From NCBI RefSeq assembly GCF_020880695.1, contig NZ_JAJIWO010000001.1:806001-870000 (forward strand): a stretch of DNA of 64,000 nt, written 5' to 3'. Below are positions 57,358 to 64,000 of this stretch, piece after piece; the first letter of the stretch is position 1, and each line of letters opens with the position of its first letter. The notes under the pieces were generated by a model that was given only the letters and a program-made list of their open reading frames with translations, had not been told where the DNA came from and searched no databases. Both the position numbers and the translations under genes were made by a program. Source of the stretch: Mucilaginibacter sp. UR6-11 (lineage in GTDB: Bacteria > Bacteroidota > Bacteroidia > Sphingobacteriales > Sphingobacteriaceae).

Positions 57358-59445
57358 TTAAATCTCCCCCTCGCGCTTTCGTAAAAACCATTCCACGCTT
57401 AACAAAGCGACGATCAGCACGAAGATCCATTTTACATCGATCATATCGCTGTAATGCTTGTCTTCATAAACCAGGGTTTTGATGTTTTCGTTCTTGCGGA
57501 TCAGATCGGCAAGGCGGCTGATCTGCGATGGCTGCAGCATTTCGCCGCCGCTTTGCCTGGCCAGGTTTCTTAATAACTGGTGGTTAGCCGCGCTCTGCCT
57601 GATCTCGAGGTTGAGCGGCTTAACCGTTAGCTGCCCGCCGGCGTTAAACAGGCGGTTGCCCAGTTTGGTGGTGGCGGTATAGGTATACGCACCTACAGGC
57701 AAAGCGCCTGCATCCAGTTGATAGCTTTGGCCGTTGCGTGTGGCCAAAAAGCTGTAATTTTTACCGTCGGCATTTTTAAGTTCGACTTTTACATCGGGCG
57801 TATTAACCAGTTCAAGGGCTTCGTTGTATAACTCGGCGTTCAGCAATACATTCTCCCCTTCATCAAATATATTTTTTGACGGATAGGCCCTGAACCGCTG
57901 CCGGTTGCCATTGGCGGTGAGGTATTGCACACTTTGGCTAAACAACTCTTCCATCGCATGATGATTGCCGTAGTTTTGATATTCGGCTAACTGCCAGCGC
58001 CATAAACCCTCTCCGGTTAATATAGCCAGGCGCCGGCCGCCGTCATCACCAAATAACAACAGCGGATAGCTTGTGGCCACCGAGCCGATCTTTTGTTTAA
58101 ACAGCACACCATTGTTTACCGATGAAGTATAACTGCCAAACGGCGCCTGTAAAGGCGGCATACCGCTTATTTTTTGCAGGGTAGAATCAGACAGGGTAAA
58201 CGATGTAAACCCCGACGCAGGTTGTGCAAACACTTCCTGCATTTCTAACCTTGAGGCACTGATCTTTATCAGTTTTTGCGCCGCATTGAAACCGGAAGCA
58301 TCTGCCTGCGCACCCAGCATATACCATAGCGGCGTTTTGCTTCCGGCAATCAGCTCCTTTAACGTGCCAAATGTACCCGGCGATGGCTGGTGAACGATCA
58401 CCAGGCTATAATCACCCAGTTTTAAAGTGCCGGCATCCGATAGCAGGCTTGTCTTTAATTCATAATTTTTATTAGCCTCAATGGCTTGTTTTATCACGTT
58501 AATATCAGGGTGTGCGGCATCATACACCAGCAGTATTTTTTGTTTGGCATCCAGCACCTCCACATAAATGGTCTCCACATTGTTTTGGGTGGACAGCTCA
58601 TTTTTAACGGGCCTTATACCGATATTGAACTTATGGATGCCTTTTTTATCAGCATTTAGCTTAATGGTAACTACTTTTTTAAACGCGTCATTGGTAACCG
58701 GGATGAGCTGCGCGCTTACCTGCCGCCCGTCTTCCGTAACCGTCAGGTACATGGTTTCGCCTTTGCTCTGGTAGGCCTGGGCCAGCACTTCAATTTCAAA
58801 GTCGTTGCCTAAAAAAGCGGTTTTATTATAGTTTACATTACCGATCAGCAAATCGCGCCTGGCAACAGTATCGCCAAGAGCGATGGTGTAAATACTACTT
58901 TTGAAGTTACGGGCCTCATACTGCGGGTCAGCACCCTGGTTATACAGGCCATCGGTAGCCAAAACTACGGCGCCAATGTTTTGGTTAGCAAACCGGTCAT
59001 TTAACTGGCGCAGCGCGGCGGCTATATTGGTTTGCCTGCCGTTAAGTGTTTGGGACAGACCGGCAGACAACTCATGGCCAAAATTAAACTCCTGCACCTC
59101 GTAGCCATCGCCCAGCTGTTGTTTAAGCTTGCCCAGGTCGGTAACAAATTGGGCAGGGTTAAATCCAGCCGGATGAAAAGTATTGATAGATGCCGAGTTA
59201 TCCTGGGCGACCAGTATCAACGGCTTTTGGGGCTGATAACTGGTAGACCGTACCAGCGGCGACACCAGCAACAACGCAATCAAAAACACCGCCAGCGTAC
59301 GAAAAGCTGCTAACGCGTACCTGAATTTATCGGCCAGGTTGAGCGGCCGCCGGTACATTACCCAGGCATACAGCAAACCCAGCAGCAGGCAAACCGGCGC
59401 CCACCATCCCGAAACACTTCCCCAGGTTATTGAAAATAGCAGCAT
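57358..59445 (-). CDS. VWA-domain membrane protein
   Basis: This 695-residue protein has two N-terminal membrane helices (about 12-30 and 48-64), a VWA-like domain with a metal-site motif DNSAS (Asp 82) and GAVVLATDG, then Ig-like regions. A final membrane helix (about 670-688) is followed by a basic tail. The layout resembles the BatA/YeaD-like membrane proteins and glutamine-amidotransferase-like VWA proteins of Bacteroidota. A role in protein complexes at the inner membrane is likely, but no function is proven. It shares its strand with the propeller gene downstream. Confidence 0.78.
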   Translation of the reverse strand: MLLFSITWGSVSGWWAPVCLLLGLLYAWVMYRRPLNLADKFRYALAAFRTLAVFLIALLLVSPLVRSTSYQPQKPLILVAQDNSASINTFHPAGFNPAQFVTDLGKLKQQLGDGYEVQEFNFGHELSAGLSQTLNGRQTNIAAALRQLNDRFANQNIGAVVLATDGLYNQGADPQYEARNFKSSIYTIALGDTVARRDLLIGNVNYNKTAFLGNDFEIEVLAQAYQSKGETMYLTVTEDGRQVSAQLIPVTNDAFKKVVTIKLNADKKGIHKFNIGIRPVKNELSTQNNVETIYVEVLDAKQKILLVYDAAHPDINVIKQAIEANKNYELKTSLLSDAGTLKLGDYSLVIVHQPSPGTFGTLKELIAGSKTPLWYMLGAQADASGFNAAQKLIKISASRLEMQEVFAQPASGFTSFTLSDSTLQKISGMPPLQAPFGSYTSSVNNGVLFKQKIGSVATSYPLLLFGDDGGRRLAILTGEGLWRWQLAEYQNYGNHHAMEELFSQSVQYLTANGNRQRFRAYPSKNIFDEGENVLLNAELYNEALELVNTPDVKVELKNADGKNYSFLATRNGQSYQLDAGALPVGAYTYTATTKLGNRLFNAGGQLTVKPLNLEIRQSAANHQLLRNLARQSGGEMLQPSQISRLADLIRKNENIKTLVYEDKHYSDMIDVKWIFVLIVALLSVEWFLRKREGEI

Positions 59446-59577
59446 TTTTCAAGTTGAACGTTGTACGTAACACGTTTTACGTTATTGTGCAAAATGCAAA
59501 AATATTGCGAATGTTTGGTGTAATAATGTTGGTAATTAACGGCAAAGCGCTTACAAAAGAAAAAATAGCTGCATAAA

Positions 59578-59604
59578 AAAAGAGCATAACAAATATGCTC
59601 TTTT
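59578..59604 (-). terminator. Terminator of fabG
   Basis: AAAAGAGCATA (59578-59588) and TATGCTCTTTT (59594-59604) form an 11-bp stem with a 5-base loop. On the minus strand it ends in a T-run. Confidence 0.85.
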
Positions 59605-59624
59605 AAATATGTTTTGGCAACTAA

Positions 59625-60368
59625 CTACAACATTCCGCCATCAACCGGGATAACCTGCCCGGTGATATAAGTCGCCAGGTCTGACGCCAAGAATACGCAG
59701 GCGTTAGCCACGTCTTCGGTTTCGCCGGCACGTTTAAGGGGGATAGATTGTGCCCAGCCTTCAACTACTTTAGGGTCAAGCACCTCCGTCATCTCGGTAC
59801 GGATAAAGCCCGGCGCTATAACGTTGGTACGGATATTACGTGAGCCTAATTCTTTCGCTATTGATTTGGAGAAACCGATGATACCCGCTTTTGAAGCGGC
59901 ATAGTTTGACTGGCCGGCGTTACCGTCAACCCCAACAACCGAGCTCATGTTAATAAATACGCCATCGCGGTTCTTCATCATAATTTTTGATGCCGCTTTG
60001 GTAATATTGAATACAGATTTCAGGTTAACCTCTAAAACGTCGTCCCATTGTTCTTCGGTCATGCGCATCAGCAAACCATCTTTGGTAATACCGGCGTTGT
60101 TAACTACAATATGCAGGGTGCCAAAATCGGCTATGATATCATTGATCAGTTTATCAGCCTGGTCAAATTTTGAAGCGTCAGACTGGTAGCCTTTAATTTG
60201 GGTGCCAAAACTTTTCAGTTCCTGCTCCAGGGCCAATCCTTTTTCAACAGACGATAAATAAGTAAAAGCCACATTAGCGCCGTGCTCGGCAAACTTTTCG
60301 GCAATTTTGCGTCCAATTCCTTTTGACGCTCCGGTTATTAACGCGGTTTTTCCTTCTAATAATTTCAT
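59625..60368 (-). CDS. fabG: 3-oxoacyl-ACP reductase
   Basis: This 247-residue classical SDR reduces 3-oxoacyl-ACP with NADPH in fatty-acid elongation. It has TGASKGIGRKI (nucleotide loop), NNAGIT, the catalytic Ser in NMSSVVG, and Tyr/Lys in SNYAASKAG. VIAPGFIRTEMTEVL and PVDGGML are family ends. Length is standard. No other fab gene is adjacent, so it is probably the stand-alone FabG copy. Confidence 0.93.
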   Translation of the reverse strand: MKLLEGKTALITGASKGIGRKIAEKFAEHGANVAFTYLSSVEKGLALEQELKSFGTQIKGYQSDASKFDQADKLINDIIADFGTLHIVVNNAGITKDGLLMRMTEEQWDDVLEVNLKSVFNITKAASKIMMKNRDGVFINMSSVVGVDGNAGQSNYAASKAGIIGFSKSIAKELGSRNIRTNVIAPGFIRTEMTEVLDPKVVEGWAQSIPLKRAGETEDVANACVFLASDLATYITGQVIPVDGGML

Positions 60369-60543
60369 AAACTTTTAAACAATCCGTTTCGGGCAGCGAA
60401 GATAAGGATTTAGGATGAAAAGTTGATGAAAGCATAACAAGCAGTTAATCAATTGTATTCTATGCGATAGGCAAGAATTTACAAACCAAGTAATCGCCGT
60501 TCTATAAATCTTCCCTATCGCTCAAAATAACAAAGGAGTCGGT

Positions 60544-61749
60544 TTATTTATGATCTACAAACACCTTCTTCACCGCTTCCAGATAACCGTAGCCATTAAC
60601 GTTATCCGGCTCCAGGTAGCTGGTTTCGGTCCACTCGTTCCAGCTGTTGATGGTGATGAGCGGGGCCTGTTTGGGGTGCGCGTCAACATAGTCCTTAGCC
60701 ATTTGCAGGCCTTTGGCAAAATTGTCGGGCGTGTTGTTACGCATTACCGGGCTCTGGCCGGTGCGCGGGCTGTTATCCCAGCCAATGCTGACATGCGGGT
60801 AATAGGTCAGCTCAAAATCTTTGTCAATGCGCGCCCATTCTTTTTTTACTTTTTCAAGGATGTTCAAATAGTCGTCGGCCGGGTTCATAAAATGTACAAA
60901 CTGGTAATGCGTGGCGCTGGTAAAGCCCAGTTTTTTCACAAAGTCGTTCTCGGGGTTTTTAGATTTGCTGCCATCAACACCGCTGTAATTGGTGTTTTGC
61001 GACCACATTGTCAACTGCAGTTCGAGCCCCGGGAAACCGGCCCGTTTGGTTTCTTCTTTAAACCATTTTAGCGCGGCTACTGTGTTTTCAACACCGCCCA
61101 GCCCGGCAATCAGCTGCGGCACGTCATAGATCATAAATACCGGCTTGCCGTCAATCTTATAATATTGCGGCAGCTTAAAGTATTTCTCGATGTTACGTTT
61201 GCAGATCTTTTCAAACTCCTCGCGGCTTACTTTGCCGGTCCAGATCACGTTGTTCTCGTTATATTTATTCAGGCGGGTATCCCAAAGGTTCAATACATCA
61301 TGGTTGGCCCACATCAGGTAAAACTTCATTTTATTAACGTTAGCGGCTTTCAGAAAACCGTTATCAAGCGTTGTTTCCATAAACGGGCGGCCGTCATACC
61401 AGTACCAGTCGAAAATAAAAACATTAACCCCATGATTGGTGGCTTCGTTAATTTCCATGTTCATAATGGCCGGGTCGGCTTCATTAACCGGGCCCCAGGC
61501 GGGTTTACGGTTCCAGTAATGGCCGGGGAAACGTTGCTGCATGGTGGTAACGGTTTCCCACTCGCCATTGCCCGCGGGCCAGAACGGGCGCAAACGCGGG
61601 TCGTCATTGGCGTAGGCCGGGTATAAAAACGCGGCCACATCATATTTTTTTGCAATAGTTTGCTGATTTTTTTGGGCGATGGCGCCGGGGCCGATCATAC
61701 AGCTGCAAATTGCTATAACAAGCATTAAGGTTTTATTTCTCATCATCAT
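60544..61749 (-). CDS. GH99-like / WbsX-type secreted protein
   Basis: A start at 61749 gives about 401 residues with signal MMRNKTLMLVIAICSCMIGPGAIAQ, of which only the beginning is certain; a longer frame reaches 61785. It has VAAFLYPAYANDDPR, VFIFDWYWYDGRPF, MKFYLMWANHD, GKPVFMIYD, and SWNEWTETSYLEP. The last box carries acidic residues typical of GH99-like and glycosyltransferase-WbsX proteins, which act on mannose-containing glycans. Activity on alpha-mannan is an inference from the family. Confidence 0.78.
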   Translation of the reverse strand: MMMRNKTLMLVIAICSCMIGPGAIAQKNQQTIAKKYDVAAFLYPAYANDDPRLRPFWPAGNGEWETVTTMQQRFPGHYWNRKPAWGPVNEADPAIMNMEINEATNHGVNVFIFDWYWYDGRPFMETTLDNGFLKAANVNKMKFYLMWANHDVLNLWDTRLNKYNENNVIWTGKVSREEFEKICKRNIEKYFKLPQYYKIDGKPVFMIYDVPQLIAGLGGVENTVAALKWFKEETKRAGFPGLELQLTMWSQNTNYSGVDGSKSKNPENDFVKKLGFTSATHYQFVHFMNPADDYLNILEKVKKEWARIDKDFELTYYPHVSIGWDNSPRTGQSPVMRNNTPDNFAKGLQMAKDYVDAHPKQAPLITINSWNEWTETSYLEPDNVNGYGYLEAVKKVFVDHK

Positions 61750-61850
61750 AATTGGTGTGCCGTCCTGGGTTTGCCGGATTAACAAACAAACATATATTTT
61801 TTATGGTTGAGCACTATCCTTTACTGTCTGAAAAATTAACAAATACTTTT

Positions 61851-61858
61851 TATATTTG
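61851..61858 (+). promoter_or_regulatory. -7 promoter element
   Basis: TATATTTG is a full TAnnTTTG match, 20 bases before the ATG of the DUF4488-like gene. Confidence 0.5.
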
Positions 61859-61878
61859 AGTTAACCAATAACCTAACC

Positions 61879-62304
61879 ATGAAATCAATCTTAAAAATCG
61901 CGACAGCATTACTGGCCCTGCAATTACTGGCCATAACCACATTTGCCCAAACCGGAAACAAAACATTTACGGGCATCTGGGAACTGGCCCAATCGGGCCC
62001 TACCGGATCGGCGCTCCAAAATGCGGGTCCCGGATATTTAAAGATCTTTAATGCCGACAGCACCTTTGCCAACGTACAGATTAGAAACACGGGAGCGATA
62101 ATTTCGCACAGCGGAAAATACACGGTTGATGACGCTCAGAATTACACAGAAACCGCTTCATACCGGATACCTGAAATGGGCGGAGGCCCTTTAGGCAACG
62201 CCTTTAAGTTGAAGTATAAATTTAGCGAAGATGCCAAAATGATTCAGATCAGTTATGTACTTGAAAACGGAATAGCCGCTACGGAGATTTGGCGCAAGTT
62301 GTAG
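61879..62304 (+). CDS. DUF4488-like secreted protein
   Basis: This 141-residue protein has a signal peptide ending near residue 23 (TTFAQTG). It then reads KTFTGIWELAQSGPTG, GYLKIFNADSTFANVQI, SGKYTVDDAQNYTETASYRI and ends EIWRKL, the lipocalin-like DUF4488 pattern. Function unknown. It is a single gene, converging on the TlpA-like gene at 62373. Confidence 0.75.
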   Translation: MKSILKIATALLALQLLAITTFAQTGNKTFTGIWELAQSGPTGSALQNAGPGYLKIFNADSTFANVQIRNTGAIISHSGKYTVDDAQNYTETASYRIPEMGGGPLGNAFKLKYKFSEDAKMIQISYVLENGIAATEIWRKL

Positions 62305-62372
62305 CCGGGGCAAATCAAAAAAGCGGGAACTTGCGCGATTGTTTTGAAAGGAATTTCAAAATGTAGCGCTAA

Positions 62373-63635
62373 CTACCGGCTATCAGTTTTTAACAACGGC
62401 TGCAGGATCTTATCTGTTTCAGTAAGGCCTGTCTGTGCCTCCCAGGTTTGGTTCGCTATTTTTCCCTGCCGGTTGATAATAAAAAAACGGGGCGTACCAA
62501 TACCTACGTTATAAGTGAAACCTGCCTGGCTAAAAAAGCCACCGGGTGTCCATACATCCGCCCACGGCATGTTTGTTTTTTTTACCCAGGCCTTCCAAGT
62601 GGTATAAGAGCCGTCAATAGATACCGTATAAATTTCAAGCCCCTGGTCATGATACTTTTTGTAAAGCGGCAAAAGCAAATCACGGTCATAAAAACTGCTA
62701 AAGCAGTCGGTCGACCAGAATTCAAGGATCACCACCTTACCCTTATAAGAAGCCAGCGGCAAAATGTTGGCAGCCGTATCTTTCAGTAAAATATTTTCAA
62801 ACTTATCGCCTACGTGCAGGTTGCGATGATAGGTGACAAAATCGCCGGCCAATTGCCCGTAAAAAGATTGCCTGTTGGCCAATGTCAATGAATTAAAGGC
62901 ACGTTTTATATCCCGGTAAGCTGAAGTAGCATGATCCGAATTATAATAGGTCAGGAAATAACTGCTAACCGGCGAATCGGGGTGAGCAACGGCAAACTGC
63001 AATCTCTTTTTATCAAGCAGCCGGATTGCCTTTTGTAAGCGCCGTTCAATAACCGGGTAATTGTTAAGTAAATAGGGTCGCGAATCATTTGCAATCATCT
63101 CGTTAAAGTCTGCCGGTGTTGCCTTGTGCGTCTTGTTTACCGAGTTGTAATATTTCCTGACAAAAATCCACAGCTTCGGATCGGAATAATCGCAGATCAG
63201 CTCCCCCGGATGCGATAAGGTATCGATCAATCGCAGCAGGCTGGCATTGCCGGCATAAAACCCATCTTCTTCTTTTTGCGCCGTGCTGCCCGCGCTAACT
63301 ATCGGGTTAAGAAACTCCTTCGAATCTGTTACCGGGTCCGCGTAAAAATCATCCGCTTTGGCATCAATCAGTACATCTTTCCCTTCAACCCAAAAAAAAC
63401 GTATCAATTGCGGATTGATTCGCAATCCATATTTTTTATTAACGGGATGATTGATCTTTAAAGAAAAAAGCCCGTCGGTTGTTGCAGCGCTGTCCAACAC
63501 TTCGCCCAAGTCTATATCCTCCAGGTAGATCTTTTCACCGGGCGACATCCCTGCAATTTTTCCCGAAACTTTTATCTGCGCAAACGCAGCACCATAACCT
63601 AAAAACAACAGGAAAAATGACAGGATTATTTTCAT
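62373..63635 (-). CDS. TlpA-like protein with one active-site Cys replaced
   Basis: This 420-residue secreted protein has a signal peptide ending near residue 19 (GAAFAQI), a DUF4369-like N-domain and a C-terminal thioredoxin fold. The active-site region reads FWSTDCFSSFYDRD, so the CxxC pair becomes CxxS (Cys 311, Ser 314; the Ser codon is AGT, one base from TGT). The cis-Pro loop GTPRFF is kept. A single-Cys enzyme cannot form the usual disulfide; it may trap or transfer mixed disulfides, or bind rather than reduce. The other two TlpA-like genes of the window have intact pairs. Confidence 0.82.
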   Translation of the reverse strand: MKIILSFFLLFLGYGAAFAQIKVSGKIAGMSPGEKIYLEDIDLGEVLDSAATTDGLFSLKINHPVNKKYGLRINPQLIRFFWVEGKDVLIDAKADDFYADPVTDSKEFLNPIVSAGSTAQKEEDGFYAGNASLLRLIDTLSHPGELICDYSDPKLWIFVRKYYNSVNKTHKATPADFNEMIANDSRPYLLNNYPVIERRLQKAIRLLDKKRLQFAVAHPDSPVSSYFLTYYNSDHATSAYRDIKRAFNSLTLANRQSFYGQLAGDFVTYHRNLHVGDKFENILLKDTAANILPLASYKGKVVILEFWSTDCFSSFYDRDLLLPLYKKYHDQGLEIYTVSIDGSYTTWKAWVKKTNMPWADVWTPGGFFSQAGFTYNVGIGTPRFFIINRQGKIANQTWEAQTGLTETDKILQPLLKTDSR

Positions 63636-64000
63636 TATTTATATACGGATAAGGTGGCTTAAATATAAAAATAAATCACCACTTTTCCACCGGCGCCGAC
63701 GCCGGAAATTTGTTTTGAAGGAATTTCAGGATCTGGTGCAGACCACCGGCAGATTTGTTAAATAATTGTTATTTTAGTGATACCAATAAGATCAAACCTG
63801 CCTGACCCTTGAAAACAAAACACTACATCAACCTGCTGGCGATTATGTAAACAGCAGTAGTTATAAATACACTTACACCTATAGCACGCTTGAATAATAG
63901 CAGGGGTGATTATAATTATAGGATTTAGGAAAGTAGTCGCAGACTACGGGCATAGTAGTCCGAAGTTATAAACTTCGGACAGCGGGTGGTTTTTACATAT
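63636..64000. repeat. Gene-free tail with a REP-like element
   Basis: No gene was recognised. At 63933-63947 GTAGTC-GCA-GACTAC is a perfect short palindrome. At 63955-63980 GTAG is followed by TCCGAAGTT-ATA-AACTTCGGA, a palindrome with a GTAG head, the layout of REP sequences. The rest is AT-rich spacer. Confidence 0.5.

Noticed and set aside
60550..61071. 173-residue plus-strand frame and similar long antisense frames over the GH99-like gene
   Set aside because: They are shadows of the real minus-strand gene: no start signals and no recognised domain.

Overview
The window looks like chromosomal DNA of a Bacteroidota member, most likely Sphingobacteriaceae (Mucilaginibacter/Pedobacter type). 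The signs are TAnnTTTG promoter elements with almost no Shine-Dalgarno sites, many small SpII lipoproteins, DUF2490 and TlpA-family proteins with N-terminal extensions, a gldB next to nadE, and mid-range GC with AT-rich spacers. I see no prophage, insertion sequence, CRISPR array or rRNA operon. One tRNA gene (Phe, GAA) is present.

Layout. 1-6.2 kb: enolase start, a DUF2490 outer-membrane protein, an ABC exporter pair, a TlpA-like thiol protein and carA, all on the minus strand. 6.2-7.8 kb: a gene-free stretch of repeats, made of an array of about 80 bp units, a dispersed element, a large inverted pair and four 42-bp units. 7.8-23.2 kb: panB, a pseudouridine synthase, dlgD, purN, an MFS transporter, a broken lipocalin-like gene, purH, the rod-shape operon mreBCD-mrdA-rodA, tdk and a stand-alone receiver. 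23.2-33.5 kb: accessory genes with several very small ORFs, including a phospholipase C-like protein, a cold-shock protein, a GH3 glycosidase with an XRE-cupin regulator, tandem SRPBCC proteins, a truncated cupin gene, a CheB-like methylesterase and tRNA-Phe. 33.7-39.7 kb: an Fe-S electron-transfer operon with an embedded DUF2750 gene, mtgA and rpsF-rpsR-rplI. 40-46 kb: dnaX, three paralogous lipoproteins of which two carry collagen-like G-x-T repeats, and acidic low-complexity proteins. 46-64 kb: icd, manA, an arginase-fold protein, TlpA proteins, nadE-gldB, a VWA membrane protein, fabG, a GH99-like protein and a REP-like tail.

Several genes serve shared pathways. purN and purH act in purine synthesis. 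mreBCD, mrdA, rodA and mtgA act in cell-wall elongation. carA, tdk, dnaX and the ribosomal genes are housekeeping. The most distinctive features are the noncoding repeats, an A10 run in dnaX whose two alternative frames both stop at once (a candidate site for making a short gamma subunit), the collagen-like lipoprotein cluster, operator-like dyads around several promoters, and coupled small ORFs outside normal gene-calling limits.

All calls come from reading the sequence and from recalled family knowledge. No database search was run.
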